From contig NZ_KB899244.1 in assembly GCF_000378125.1 (NCBI RefSeq), forward strand, positions 124,001 through 188,000: a DNA stretch of 64,000 nt, written 5' to 3'. Below the pieces are notes generated by a model. It had not been told where the DNA came from, did not search any database, and saw nothing but the letters and a program-made list of their open reading frames with translations. This document shows, piece after piece, positions 37,372 to 46,210 of the stretch. This stretch comes from Rudaea cellulosilytica DSM 22992. Its GTDB lineage: Bacteria > Pseudomonadota > Gammaproteobacteria > Xanthomonadales > Rhodanobacteraceae. Both the position numbers and the translations under genes were made by a program. Numbering within the stretch: position 1 is the first letter of the stretch; each line of letters opens with the position of its first letter.

Positions 37372-37980
37372 ATGCGTCAGGTCCTGAAAATATCCGCATT
37401 CGCGATCGGCGCGGGCACCCTGCTCGCCGGCTGCGCGACTATTCCCGCACCGCTCGCTGGCAACGATTTCGTCGCGACCACGCCGCAGCAGGCCGTCGCG
37501 CAGAACGCGAGCGGGCAACGCGTACGTTGGGGCGGCGAAATCATCAAGGTCGAACCGCGCGCCGATCGAACCTGCCTCGAAATCCTCGGGCGCGAACTCT
37601 ACGACGACGCGCGACCGAAACGGCGCGACCAAAGTCAGGGCCGCTTCGTCGCCTGCAAGCAAGGCTTCCTCGATCCGGCCGAATATCCGGCGGGCCGCGA
37701 CGTCACTGTGGTCGGTTCTTTGGCCGGCAATGAACGTCACAAGGTCGGCGACTACGACTACACCTTCGCCAAGGTCGACGCGAGCGAGGTCTACCTGTGG
37801 CCGAAACGCGCGGATTACCCGCCCGGCTACTACGACCCATTCTGGGGCCCGTGCTACGGCGATCCGTTCTGGGGTCCCGGCTGGGGCGGCTGCGGGCGCT
37901 GGGGCTGGGGTGGCTACTGGGGCGGTCCACCGGTCGTGATCGTCCGGCCCAATCCGCCGCCGCCAAAACCTGGCAAATAA
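37372..37980 (+). CDS. Slp-family outer-membrane lipoprotein
   Basis: A 202-residue lipoprotein with lipobox LAGC (Cys19). The Slp domain runs VRWGGEIIKVEPRADRTCLEILGREL to DVTVVGSL..YTFAKVDASEVYLW. Its tail is a Gly/Trp/Pro-rich tract with WG repeats (about 150-185) ending PPPPKPGK. E. coli Slp is induced in stationary phase and starvation. Ribosome site GAGG lies 9 bp before the ATG. A broken paralogue follows. Confidence 0.88.
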   Translation: MRQVLKISAFAIGAGTLLAGCATIPAPLAGNDFVATTPQQAVAQNASGQRVRWGGEIIKVEPRADRTCLEILGRELYDDARPKRRDQSQGRFVACKQGFLDPAEYPAGRDVTVVGSLAGNERHKVGDYDYTFAKVDASEVYLWPKRADYPPGYYDPFWGPCYGDPFWGPGWGGCGRWGWGGYWGGPPVVIVRPNPPPPKPGK

Positions 37981-38052
37981 CCGCGACGACTGCGACGATT
38001 CGGACAGCGTGCGCGTCTCATCCCAAGCATTCCATTTCGCAAGGGATTCAAG

Positions 38053-38736
38053 ATGCGCGGTTTGATCTGTTCGTCCGTTACGGCACTTTGCCTTTCGCTG
38101 GGAGCATGTGCGCAGGTTCCGCCGACTCTGCACGGAACCTATGCCGAGGTGGATACAACGCAAGCGTCGACGGAAAAATTTCTTGGCCTTGAGGTGCGTT
38201 GGGGTGGCGTGATATCCGGCCGGCGCCTCACCGATTCCGGCGAATGCGCGGAAGTCAGCTGGTATCCGTTGGATCGCTCCAATGCGAAACCCCGGCTCGG
38301 GCGAATCCTCGGCAGCAGAAGAGCCGGCACCAGCGTTGCCTCATCCACCACCCCGTAATTGGTCCCTGTCAGCGTCGGCTACCGCGTCTATGGCTCGATC
38401 TATCCGATGGGCGGCGAAGGAAACCGGACTGCTGCGCCGCGATTTCTTGCCTGTGGTGGCGCCATACAAGATCAAAACGAGTACTTCACCGGCGCTGTCG
38501 TGACTTTGGCCGGCATCGTTCAACCTTCGGGCGTCTTCGAAGTCGAGCACCCGGATTGCCTACGAGGTGTCACCGGCGTCGCCGCGGCCAGGGCATTCTA
38601 CGCCAGCAACGTAATCGTCACCCAGAACGAAACCTGCGTGGTGTCATTACCGACGATAAGAATCACCGATGCGCGCTCTTGGAAGCCTCAGCCGAGCTTC
38701 GATCCGAATTCAAGCAGCGTATTCAACGGTTATTGA
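38053..38736 (+). pseudogene. Slp-family lipoprotein paralogue interrupted by an in-frame stop
   Basis: A second Slp-like gene. The first part has a signal peptide with lipobox LGAC and the Slp core LEVRWGGVISGRRL. A TAA at 38356-38358 ends it, but the same frame continues with RFLACGG and GAVVTLAGIVQPSGVFE, matching the second half of the Slp domain. About 45 codons of poorly matching sequence around the stop separate the halves. Either the gene is dead or two short proteins are made (TTG at 38359 could restart). An assembly error at one base is possible. Confidence 0.55.
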
Positions 38737-38749
38737 ATGAACCCTGTCG

Positions 38750-39094
38750 TCAGCCCGGCGGCCAATGCATCTGCCGCCCGGCGAGCAGATGCAGATGGAT
38801 GTGATAGACGGTCTGGCCGCCATCCTTGTTGCAGTTCATCACGCAGCGATAACCGTTGTCGGCGAAGCCTTGCGCCTTGGCCCATGAGGTCGCGGCGAGG
38901 AGCAGCTTGCCGATGACCGCGGCATCGGCGGCGGTGAGATCGTTCAAGGTCGCGATCGGCTTCTTCGGAATGAACAACACATGCACGGGCGCCTGCGGAT
39001 TGATATCGCGGAACGCGAGCACGTCGTCGTCCTCGTAGACGATCTCGGCGGGGATGTCGCGGCGGATGATCTTGTCGAACAGGGTGTCGCCCAT
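38750..39094 (-). CDS. hinT: HIT-family purine nucleoside phosphoramidase
   Basis: A 114-residue histidine-triad protein hydrolysing AMP-lysine or AMP-NH2 type phosphoramidates. The HIT motif reads VYHIHLHLLAG, and VLFIPKKPIATL and the D-DD-V-L-A-F-R-D-I N-terminal segment match HinT. GGAGAG is 6 bp upstream of the ATG. It stands 21 bp downstream of recR on the same strand. Confidence 0.95.
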   Translation of the reverse strand: MGDTLFDKIIRRDIPAEIVYEDDDVLAFRDINPQAPVHVLFIPKKPIATLNDLTAADAAVIGKLLLAATSWAKAQGFADNGYRCVMNCNKDGGQTVYHIHLHLLAGRQMHWPPG

Positions 39095-39115
39095 TTGTCT
39101 CTCCGTTTCAGACCT

Positions 39116-39715
39116 TCAGTTTTCGATGAGCTGGCGGCCGCCGAACGCATGCGCCAGCGTGCCGCGATCGATGAATTCGAGTTCACCACCGAGCGGCACG
39201 CCGTGCGCGAGGCGCGTTGCGCGCACGCCTGCCGCGCGCGCAATCTGGCTGAGCAGGTGCGCGGTCGCCTCGCCTTCGACAGTCGGATTGGTCGCGATGA
39301 TCAGTTCGCGCACCTCATTCTCCGCAAGACGTGCGGCGAGCAGATCGATGCCGAGCTCCTTCGGCCCCATGCCGTCGAGCGGCGACAGCCGGCCGAGCAA
39401 GACGAAGTAGCGGCCGCGATAACCGGTCGCCTGCTCGACGGCGAGCTGATCGACCGGCGTCTCGACGACACAGAGCAGACTCGGATCGCGCTGTGGACTG
39501 GCGCAGGTGGAACAGATCGCGTCCTCACTGAACGTACGGCAGCGCGTGCAGTTGCCGATACGCTCGACCGCCGCGGCGAGTCGATCCGACAATTTTTTTG
39601 CGCCAGCGCGATCGCGTTCGAGCACATGGAAGGCCATGCGCTGCGCGGTCTTCGCGCCGACCCCGGGCAGGCAGCGCAGGGCGTCGATCAATTCGTTCAA
39701 AAGTGGCGAGGACAT
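39116..39715 (-). CDS. recR: Recombination mediator RecR
   Basis: Loads RecA with RecO/RecF at gaps. The 199 residues have an N-terminal helix-hairpin-helix region ([21 protein letters not shown]), the C4 zinc site (CTRC...CSTC) and a Toprim domain ([26 protein letters not shown]). It is the third gene of the conserved dnaX-ybaB-recR set. Confidence 0.97.
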   Translation of the reverse strand: MSSPLLNELIDALRCLPGVGAKTAQRMAFHVLERDRAGAKKLSDRLAAAVERIGNCTRCRTFSEDAICSTCASPQRDPSLLCVVETPVDQLAVEQATGYRGRYFVLLGRLSPLDGMGPKELGIDLLAARLAENEVRELIIATNPTVEGEATAHLLSQIARAAGVRATRLAHGVPLGGELEFIDRGTLAHAFGGRQLIEN

Positions 39716-39730
39716 GCTTCGAGCAGGAAA

Positions 39731-40054
39731 TCAGAACGGCAGCTTGAACCCCGCCGGCAGATTCATCCCGCCGGCCACCGCGCCCATCCTTTCCTGGCTC
39801 GCGGCTGCGACCTTGTTGACCGCATCGTTGAACGCCGCGGCGATCAGGTCTTCGGCCATCTCCGGATCCTCGGCCATGACCTTGCGGTCGATCGCGACGC
39901 GGCGCACTTCGTGGCGGCCATTCATGGTGACACTGACCATGCCGCCACCGGCCTGACCGGTCACTTCGAGCTTGGCGATTTCTTCCTGCGCACGCTTCAG
40001 GTCGTCCTGCATGCGTTGCGCCTGTTGCATCAGTTGCGCCATCGGTCCGCGCAT
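39731..40054 (-). CDS. ybaB: Nucleoid-associated protein YbaB/EbfC
   Basis: A 107-residue DNA-binding protein of the YbaB family. MAQLMQQAQRMQDDLKRAQEEIAKLEVTGQAGGGMVSVTMNGRHEVRRVAID is typical. The ATG at 40054 adds four residues (MRGP) before MAQLMQQ, as in most relatives. It is 16 bp upstream of recR; repeat copy E separates it from dnaX. Confidence 0.96.
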   Translation of the reverse strand: MRGPMAQLMQQAQRMQDDLKRAQEEIAKLEVTGQAGGGMVSVTMNGRHEVRRVAIDRKVMAEDPEMAEDLIAAAFNDAVNKVAAASQERMGAVAGGMNLPAGFKLPF

Positions 40055-40090
40055 TTCACCACCTCTATGTTCTACCCAAACTCGTTGCTG

Positions 40091-40153
40091 TTGACTGAAA
40101 AGTGCGCCAGAGACGGCCGCTCTTGATCCCGTGCGCTCGGGAATGAGCGCATC
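40091..40153 (+). repeat. Two-hairpin intergenic repeat, copy E
   Basis: TTGACTGAAAAGT, shortened stem 1 GCG-CC / GG-CCGC (40104-40120, loop AGAGAC), TCTTGATC spacer, stem 2 GCGCTC (40133-40138) / GAGCGC (40145-40150), loop GGGAAT. The dnaX stop codon (40154-40152, minus) begins one base beyond stem 2. Confidence 0.75.
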
Positions 40154-41870
40154 AAATAACCGGTTTTACCGATTCTGGAATCAAGCGCGCGTCGAAATCA
40201 CGCATGAGCGCCTGCACGATCGGATCGTCGTTGAGCGCGCGTTCGGCTGCCTGCTGGCGCGCGTCGCGTGCGCGGCCAGCGGCTTCCGCGGGCGTCTCGG
40301 CCTGCTGCGCCGATGCGTTCTTCTCGAAACGCACCTTGACCGCGCGACCGAGTGCCTGCGCGAATTTCTCTTCCATCGCCGCGACCAGCGGCGGCGCGCT
40401 AAAGTGCTCGTGTTCGGGCTTGAGCGAAAGACGCACCACGTTCTGCTCGACCGCGATCAGCGTGCAGTGCTGGGCAAGCATGCCGACCGGGCCTTTCAGG
40501 CCGGCCGTTTCGATCAGGCCGAGCCAGTCGTTCGCGTCACCTGACCAAGAGTGAGCGCTGGCGGTGATGACAGGAGCGGGAACCACAGTGGCCGCCGCGT
40601 TCGTGGCTTGGGCATATGCAGGCGACTTTGGTTCGGCGACCCGGGTAGCGCCGCGCTGCGAGTCGCGTTCGAAGTCGATCGCATCGACACGAGGCGCGAT
40701 GGCCGTTGCGGACGCCGGCGCCGTTGCTCGTGCCGTTCCCGCTGCAGCTGCCGTCGGCGGCGGCGCAAGCGATTGCGCGCCAGCTTCGGCCGGACGAAAC
40801 GCGAGCATGCGCAGCAAGGCCATCTCGAATCCCGCGCGCGCGGTAGGCGCCAGCGGCAGGTCGCGGCGGCCGACGATGGCGAGCTGGTAGTACAACTGTG
40901 TTTCCTCGGGCGACAATGCCGCGGCGAGCGCGGCGATGTGCGTCTCGTCGCCCTCCTCGGGCCTCGTATAGTCGCTGACCAGCTGTTTCAACTGCATTCG
41001 ATGCAAGGCAGCGGCAATCTCGTCGAGCACCTGAGCGAAGTCTGGTGAAAATTCGGCGAGGCGGTCGACTTCCGCCATCAGCGCGGCGCCGTCGCCGGCA
41101 TGCACCTGCCCGATCAGCGCATGCACCTGACCACGCTCGATCGTGCCGAGCATCGCGCGCACTTCGCTGCCGCGCACCGCACCCGCGCCATAGGCAATCG
41201 CCTGGTCGAGCAGCGACAAGCCGTCGCGCAGCGAACCGTCGGCACCACGCGCGAGTTCGGCCAGCGCCTCCGGCTCGAATGCAATCGTTTCGGCTTCGAG
41301 AATGCGCCGCATCTGCCCGCTGATCTGCTCGGGCAGCAGGCGCTTGAGGTTGAACTTGAGGCAGCGCGACAGCACGGTCACCGGCAACTTCTGCGGATCG
41401 GTCGTCGCGAGCAGGAACTTCACGTGCGGCGGCGGCTCTTCGAGCGTCTTCAGCAGAGCGTTGAATGCCGACTTCGACAGCATGTGCACTTCGTCGATCA
41501 GGTAGACCTTGTAGCGCCCGCGCGACGGTGTGTACTGCGCGTTCTCGATTACTTCACGCACATCGTCGACGCCGGTGTTGCTGGCCGCGTCGATCTCGAG
41601 CAGGTCCATGAAGCGACCGGCATCGATGTCGCGGCAGGTCGAGCATTCGCCGCACGGGTCCGAAGACTGCCCCTTTTCGCAGTTCAACGACTTGGCGAAG
41701 ATGCGCGCGATCGTAGTCTTGCCGACACCACGCGTGCCGGTGAACAGGAAGGCATGGTGCATGCGCCCCGAATCGAGCGCATTGCTGAGCGCGCGCACGA
41801 CGTGCTCCTGACCGACGAGTTCGGAGAACTTCTTCGGCCGCCACTTGCGTGCGAGGACTTGATAGGACAT
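40152..41870 (-). CDS. dnaX: DNA polymerase III tau/gamma subunit
   Basis: The clamp-loader ATPase. The 572 residues contain Walker A GTRGVGKTTIARIFA, the C4 zinc finger (CEKGQSSDPCGECSTC), Walker B LIDEVHML and the SRC arginine-finger motif LSRCLKF, then an Ala/Pro-rich linker (about 370-430) and a C-terminal tau-like domain. I saw no evident slippery heptamer for programmed gamma production, though a careful search was not possible. The ATG at 41870 begins MSYQVLARKWRP, as in the family. Confidence 0.96.
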   Translation of the reverse strand: MSYQVLARKWRPKKFSELVGQEHVVRALSNALDSGRMHHAFLFTGTRGVGKTTIARIFAKSLNCEKGQSSDPCGECSTCRDIDAGRFMDLLEIDAASNTGVDDVREVIENAQYTPSRGRYKVYLIDEVHMLSKSAFNALLKTLEEPPPHVKFLLATTDPQKLPVTVLSRCLKFNLKRLLPEQISGQMRRILEAETIAFEPEALAELARGADGSLRDGLSLLDQAIAYGAGAVRGSEVRAMLGTIERGQVHALIGQVHAGDGAALMAEVDRLAEFSPDFAQVLDEIAAALHRMQLKQLVSDYTRPEEGDETHIAALAAALSPEETQLYYQLAIVGRRDLPLAPTARAGFEMALLRMLAFRPAEAGAQSLAPPPTAAAAGTARATAPASATAIAPRVDAIDFERDSQRGATRVAEPKSPAYAQATNAAATVVPAPVITASAHSWSGDANDWLGLIETAGLKGPVGMLAQHCTLIAVEQNVVRLSLKPEHEHFSAPPLVAAMEEKFAQALGRAVKVRFEKNASAQQAETPAEAAGRARDARQQAAERALNDDPIVQALMRDFDARLIPESVKPVI

Positions 41871-41966
41871 GCGTTGGTAGATGGCGCCTAGGATCGCATT
41901 CGACAAGCGTTGATTGTCGCAAGTTGCTCGTGGCAAGGCAAAAGATTACGAGCAAAGACAAAACGA

Positions 41967-41986
41967 ATGCCGGCTTGCGCCGGCAT
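41967..41986. repeat. Short palindrome upstream of dnaX
   Basis: A perfect 8-bp stem, ATGCCGGC / GCCGGCAT, with loop TTGC. It is the kind of short palindromic unit often scattered in this group; it stands just before repeat copy F. Confidence 0.6.
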
Positions 41987-41996
41987 GAATCTGTTA

Positions 41997-42054
41997 TTGA
42001 GAAGTGCGACCGAGGATGGGCGCTTTTGATCTTCGCGTTCAGGGATGAACGCAT
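41997..42054 (+). repeat. Two-hairpin intergenic repeat, copy F
   Basis: TTGAGAAGT, stem 1 GCGACC (42006-42011) / GGGCGC (42018-42023) with loop GAGGAT, TTTTGATCTTC spacer, perfect stem 2 GCGTTC (42035-42040) / GAACGC (42047-42052) with loop AGGGAT. It starts 9 bp from the 3' end of the 4.5S RNA gene, on the other strand. Confidence 0.8.
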
Positions 42055-42062
42055 TTACGAGA

Positions 42063-42176
42063 GGGTGGCAGTCCCGCCAGCTGCATCCCGGCACCCGAAT
42101 CATTCACTACCGTTGCTGCCTTCCGGCCCTGGCGGGGTTTGCAAACTATCGTCGCGAGAGAACCAGCGGGACCGCC
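42063..42176 (-). ncRNA. ffs: Signal recognition particle 4.5S RNA
   Basis: About 114 nt, bacterial SRP RNA. The conserved domain IV hairpin is unmistakable: CAGGGCCGGAAGGCAGCAACG on the minus strand, with the GGAA tetraloop and the asymmetric-loop AGCA that bind Ffh. The 5' arm GGCGGTCCCGCTGG pairs with the 3' arm CTGGCGGGACTGCC. The ends are estimated from alignment to the E. coli RNA. Location upstream of dnaX-ybaB-recR is as in Pseudomonas. Only 7 nt separate it from tRNA-Ser(GGA). Confidence 0.95.
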
Positions 42177-42183
42177 ATAGAAG

Positions 42184-42276
42184 TGGCGGAGAGAGCGGGA
42201 TTCGAACCCGCGAAGCGGGTATAAGCCGCTTACACACTTTCCAGGCGTGCTCCTTCAACCACTCGGACATCTCTCC
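42184..42276 (-). tRNA. tRNA-Ser (anticodon GGA)
   Basis: 93 nt including an encoded CCA. Acceptor stem GGAGAGA / TCTCTCC, anticodon loop CTGGAAA, a long variable arm as for class II tRNAs, and TTCGAATCC T-loop. Followed after 7 nt by the 4.5S RNA gene, so the two are probably one transcript. Confidence 0.97.
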
Positions 42277-42357
42277 GCTGGAAAGGCCGCGCAGAATACA
42301 GGACGGCGGCCTGGCAAACAAGCAAAGCTACTGCGGCACGGGGAATTGTACGCCGTT

Positions 42358-42795
42358 TCAAACGACCGGCGTATTGTCCGGATGCAGCCATCCCGACTCG
42401 CCGTCGGCATAGTGCTCGTTCTTCCAGATCGGCACGCGCTTCTTCACTTCATCGATGATGTAGCGGCAGGCGTCGAACGCCGCGCCGCGATGCGCCGCGC
42501 TGACGCCGACCCACACGGCCAGATCGCCGATCGCGAGCGCACCCGCGCGATGCACGCAGCAGGCTTCGACGATGGCGAATTTCTCGCGCGCCTCGTCGAT
42601 GATGCGCTCGCCCTCGCTCTGTGCCAGCGGCGCATATGCCTGGTAGTCGAGGCGCTGCACGGCGCGGCCGTCGTTGTGGTCACGCACCAAGCCCTCGAAG
42701 GTCGCGCAGGCGCCTGCGCGCGCATGCACGAGCGAGCGCGCGAGCGCAGCCGGGTCGATCGGTTCGGCGCTGATGCGGAACGCAGTCATCGTCAT
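42358..42795 (-). CDS. moaE: Molybdopterin synthase large subunit
   Basis: Adds dithiolene sulfurs to precursor Z with MoaD. 145 residues with the MoaE signatures GACATFEGLVRDHNDG, LDYQAYAPLA, VHRAGALAIGDLAVWV and the C-terminal VKKRVPIWKNEHYADGESGW containing the catalytic Lys. The ATG at 42795 overlaps the moaD stop (ATGA); ATG 42789 is an alternative. Last gene of moaA-moaC-moaD-moaE. Confidence 0.96.
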   Translation of the reverse strand: MTMTAFRISAEPIDPAALARSLVHARAGACATFEGLVRDHNDGRAVQRLDYQAYAPLAQSEGERIIDEAREKFAIVEACCVHRAGALAIGDLAVWVGVSAAHRGAAFDACRYIIDEVKKRVPIWKNEHYADGESGWLHPDNTPVV

Positions 42796-43031
42796 CCTCC
42801 GCTTACCGGAGGAATGAACACGACTTCGTCCCCTTCGTGCAGCGTTTGCCCCCACTGCGCGAAGGCGCCGTTGATCGCAACGCGCAGGCGCTCCTCGCCC
42901 ATCGTGAAACCGTGTCGCGCGCGCAGTTCGCTGTACAAGCCACGCGCATCGGTGGCAAGCGAGTTGATTTGCTCCGCGTCCATGCCGGCGCGATCGCGCA
43001 GCGAGGCGAAGTAGAGCACGCGATAGTTCAT
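42792..43031 (-). CDS. moaD: Molybdopterin synthase small subunit (sulfur carrier)
   Basis: A 79-residue ubiquitin-fold sulfur carrier ending in the obligatory Gly-Gly (FIPPVSGG), which is thiocarboxylated before sulfur transfer. It begins [17 protein letters not shown] and overlaps both neighbours by 4 bp (ATGA), so all four moa cistrons are coupled. Confidence 0.95.
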   Translation of the reverse strand: MNYRVLYFASLRDRAGMDAEQINSLATDARGLYSELRARHGFTMGEERLRVAINGAFAQWGQTLHEGDEVVFIPPVSGG

Positions 43032-43552
43032 TTCGTGACCTTTCCAGCCTTCACATTGCGCTTGCCGCCGGACTTCTCGACCAGGCGCAGATCTGCGATG
43101 ACAATTTCGTGCGACAGCGCCTTGCACATGTCGTAGACGGTCAGCGCGGCGATACTCGCACCGGTCAGCGCTTCCATCTCGACACCGGTCTTGTGCGAGA
43201 TCGCCACCGTACAACGGATTTCCAGGTCGGTATCGCTGACGAACGCGGCGGTGATGTCGCAACGTTCGATCGCGAGCGGATGGCAGAACGGGATCAGCTC
43301 GTGCGTGCGCTTGGCAGCCAGTGTGCCAGCGATGATTGCGGTATCGATCACCGGCCCCTTCTTCGCGCGCATGCCGCCTTCGCGCAACGCGCGCGCCACC
43401 GCGGCCGGAAAACGCACGATGACCTGTGCCGTGGCGGTGCGCGCAGTCACTGCCTTCGAGCCGACGTCGACCATGCGCGGGCGGTTGTCAGCGTCCACAT
43501 GTGTCAGCGTTTTCGGCTCATCATTCCGACGCTTACTTCTAGCTGCGTTCAT
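43028..43552 (-). CDS. moaC: Cyclic pyranopterin monophosphate synthase
   Basis: Completes the GTP to cyclic pyranopterin conversion after MoaA. 174 residues with [46 protein letters not shown] and [23 protein letters not shown]. The ATG at 43552 shares one base with the moaA stop. The N-terminal tail of about 17 residues is basic and longer than usual. Confidence 0.96.
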   Translation of the reverse strand: MNAARSKRRNDEPKTLTHVDADNRPRMVDVGSKAVTARTATAQVIVRFPAAVARALREGGMRAKKGPVIDTAIIAGTLAAKRTHELIPFCHPLAIERCDITAAFVSDTDLEIRCTVAISHKTGVEMEALTGASIAALTVYDMCKALSHEIVIADLRLVEKSGGKRNVKAGKVTK

Positions 43553-44610
43553 CAACCACCCACCGCAAACATCTCGACATGCTTCTGCTCGCCGCGTGCA
43601 CGCAACTCGGCGCGCTGTTCGCTGTAGCGGTCGGTGCGCTGCGTCCAGCGTGCGGCAATCAACCCGGCCAGTTCGGCATCATTGGCGCCCGCGCGCAGCG
43701 GCGCGCGCAGGTCGTGTCCGGTGCGCGCGAACAGGCAGGTGTACAGCTTGCCATCGGCCGACAGACGGGCACGCGAGCAGTCGCCGCAGAATGGCTGTGA
43801 GACAGAGCTGATGAAGCCGACCTCGCCCGCGCCGTCGCTGAAACGGTAGCGCTCGGCGACCTCGCCGCGGTAGTTCGGCTGCAACGATTCCAGCGGCCAG
43901 CGTGCGCCGATGCGCGCGATGAGTTCGGCGCTGGATACGACCGATTCGCCGCGCCACTGATTGACCGTGCCGACATCCATGTATTCGATGAAGCGCACGA
44001 TATGGCCGGTGCCGCGGAAGCGCTCGACGAGATCGACGACCTGGCCGTCATTCACGCCGCGCATCACCACGCAGTTGAGTTTGATCTTGCTGAACCCTGC
44101 ACGTTCGGCGGCGGCGATACCGTCGAGCACTTCGGCGACTTCACCGCGCCCACCGGACATTTGGCGGAACGTTTCCGCATCGAGCGTATCGAGCGACACG
44201 GTCAGGCGATGCAGGCCGGCATCGCGCAGCGCCTGCGCGAATTTCGGCAGCAGCACCGCGTTGGTTGTCATCGCAATGTCTTCGACGCCGGGAATGCGCG
44301 CGAGTTGCTCGATCAGGTGCGGCAGGTCGCGGCGCAGCAGCGGCTCGCCGCCGGTCAGGCGCAGCTTGCGCACGCCGAGCGCGACGAAAGCATGCGCCAG
44401 GCGTTCGATCTCCTCGAAGCGCAGACGCTGGTCCTTGCTGAGAAATTCGTAGTCCTGCGCATACTGGTCCTCGGGCATGCAGTACGGACAGCGGAAATTG
44501 CAGCGATCGATCACCGAAATGCGCAGGTCGCGCAACGGGCGTGCCAACGTGTCGCGCGGTGTGGCAGCGCCGCTTGCTGAAACCAGTTCGATCGGAATAC
44601 TCCTGCTCAT
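43552..44610 (-). CDS. moaA: GTP 3',8-cyclase (radical SAM)
   Basis: First step of molybdenum cofactor synthesis. 352 residues with an N-terminal radical-SAM cluster site CNFRCPYC (plus the preceding spacing of the Cx3Cx2C motif), [13 protein letters not shown], and the second 4Fe-4S site in the C-terminal region [21 protein letters not shown]. The protein ends VGG, consistent with the family's functional GG tail. First gene of the moa operon. Confidence 0.97.
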   Translation of the reverse strand: MSRSIPIELVSASGAATPRDTLARPLRDLRISVIDRCNFRCPYCMPEDQYAQDYEFLSKDQRLRFEEIERLAHAFVALGVRKLRLTGGEPLLRRDLPHLIEQLARIPGVEDIAMTTNAVLLPKFAQALRDAGLHRLTVSLDTLDAETFRQMSGGRGEVAEVLDGIAAAERAGFSKIKLNCVVMRGVNDGQVVDLVERFRGTGHIVRFIEYMDVGTVNQWRGESVVSSAELIARIGARWPLESLQPNYRGEVAERYRFSDGAGEVGFISSVSQPFCGDCSRARLSADGKLYTCLFARTGHDLRAPLRAGANDAELAGLIAARWTQRTDRYSEQRAELRARGEQKHVEMFAVGG

Positions 44611-44627
44611 CGTCGTGAGTTGCCCAT

Positions 44628-45386
44628 TCAGCCCCCAAGCACAACATCGGGATTCGGCGCCGCCAATGCAAGCCGTTCGCCACCTCGCGCGATGCGATAG
44701 CCTCGCGCGGCCAGCGCCGCGCCGTCGGCTTCGCTGCCGTAGTGGTATAGGACAAAGCGAGACCGCAGTGCAGCCGGATACTCGCGCTCGAGATCGTCCA
44801 CGCCCGTATGCGAGGGATTGCCGACCAGGCCGCAGTCGTGCGCGACCGTTTCGCCGTGTGCGGCGTAGCCGGCAAGCATCTCGGGAATCGGCCGCGTGTC
44901 GCCGGTCCAGACGAAGCTGCTGCGCAACGCCAGCGCGAACGAAGTCATCGGCATGTGGTGCCGCGTCGGGAACACGTCGAACCAGAGTTGCTCGTGCCAG
45001 AAGCCGCGCGAGCAGGGCACGAGTTGGTAGCCGTCCCAGAAATTCGCGCCGCCTTCGGCGACGACATCGGGATAGTCGGCAACGCGGCTCTGCAGATGCA
45101 TGACCAGCGCGGCATGTGTGTACAGGCGCACCTTGCCGCGCAACGCGGGATCGAAATAGGCGCGGTAGAACAGCCGCTCGAGCCCGCCGACATGATCCAT
45201 GTGCGTGTGCGTGATGTAGACCGCACGCGGCAGCGCGCCGTAGACCTTCTCGTAAGTCGTCAGCGTCTCCGGGCCGCAGTCGATCAGCAGCAGCGGCTCG
45301 CCGTCGCGTTCGAGCACGGCGCCGGATGAGCCCAATTCAACCGCCTGTGCCGCGCCGACGCCGAGGAATCGCAAGGACAGATTCAT
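44628..45386 (-). CDS. MBL-fold (metallo-beta-lactamase) hydrolase
   Basis: A 252-residue metallo-hydrolase with the HxHxDH motif THTHMDHVGGLERL and further ligands in HHMPMTSFAL and VWTGDTRPIPE. It resembles RNase Z/ElaC-like short members, but substrate cannot be assigned. Its ATG overlaps the Kdo kinase stop by 4 bp, so it is translated with an LPS core gene, and moaA follows 18 bp later. Confidence 0.85.
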   Translation of the reverse strand: MNLSLRFLGVGAAQAVELGSSGAVLERDGEPLLLIDCGPETLTTYEKVYGALPRAVYITHTHMDHVGGLERLFYRAYFDPALRGKVRLYTHAALVMHLQSRVADYPDVVAEGGANFWDGYQLVPCSRGFWHEQLWFDVFPTRHHMPMTSFALALRSSFVWTGDTRPIPEMLAGYAAHGETVAHDCGLVGNPSHTGVDDLEREYPAALRSRFVLYHYGSEADGAALAARGYRIARGGERLALAAPNPDVVLGG

Positions 45387-46156
45387 CGATTCGCCCCTCT
45401 CTCTTGCGATCCCAGCGTGTTTTCGTAGGCGGCCAATAGCGGCTGCCATACATCACGGCCGAACGCCGCTTCGCCGCTGCTCGCCGCGCCCACCTTGATC
45501 AGCGAACGCTTCAGGCGCGACAAGTTGGCGGCCTGCCATGCGCTCTGCGGCGCGCGCAGTTCGCCGCGGTCGAAATCGATCAGCCAGACCTTGTGCGCGT
45601 CGATCAGCACGTTGTGTGCATTCAAGTCGGCATGGTACACGCCGACGGCATGCAGGCGCGCGATCGCGGTGCCTACGCGGCCCGCAGTGACAGCGTCGAT
45701 GCCGCCGTGCTGCGACTGCCAGGCCAGGGTATGCGCATCAGGAATGAAGCGCGTGATCAGGTCGGCGCGATAATGACCGCCGTTGCGCCGATAGCGCGCG
45801 GCGATCGGCTGCGAAACGTCGAACCCGCGCGCGGTGAGGCCGTGCAGCAAATGGAATTCGCTGAAACTGCGCGTGCGCTCTGCGCCGTTCCACAGGTAGC
45901 GATCGCCGAGCATGCGCGCGACGAGTCCGCCGCGCCGATAGTGGCGCAGTGCCCAGTCGCCGTGCGGCGTATGCGCGAACACGATGCCGCCGCGCCCGCC
46001 GGGCGCCTCGGTCGCGTGATCCCCACTGCGCCAGAAGCCGGCGTCGAACCAGCGCGGGTCGAAACGCTCGCCTTGCGCCAGCGCGTGCGCATCGAACAGA
46101 ATCGCGCCGTCGGCGGTCTCCTGCCGAACGACTCCGCTTGCGGCCGCCCCCGTCAT
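45383..46156 (-). CDS. kdkA: 3-deoxy-D-manno-octulosonic acid kinase
   Basis: Phosphorylates Kdo at O-4 in the LPS inner core. The 257-residue protein-kinase-like fold has the catalytic loop GVYHADLNAHNVLI and the metal-binding WLIDFDRGELR. HYRRGGLVARMLGDRYLWNG at the start of the N-lobe is typical of KdkA. Start chosen at ATG 46156; an upstream in-frame start at 46186 would add ten residues. It is divergent from the heptosyltransferase gene by 54 bp. Confidence 0.92.
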   Translation of the reverse strand: MTGAAASGVVRQETADGAILFDAHALAQGERFDPRWFDAGFWRSGDHATEAPGGRGGIVFAHTPHGDWALRHYRRGGLVARMLGDRYLWNGAERTRSFSEFHLLHGLTARGFDVSQPIAARYRRNGGHYRADLITRFIPDAHTLAWQSQHGGIDAVTAGRVGTAIARLHAVGVYHADLNAHNVLIDAHKVWLIDFDRGELRAPQSAWQAANLSRLKRSLIKVGAASSGEAAFGRDVWQPLLAAYENTLGSQERGANR

Positions 46157-46210
46157 GATCGCTTGACTCGTTTCCTCGCTACGCACCGTGTCCCAAGTCT
46201 AGCAAGCCTG

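Noticed and set aside
38199-38804. 201-residue alternative frame over the broken Slp gene
   Set aside because: No signal peptide or domain; the frame at 38053 carries both halves of the Slp domain.
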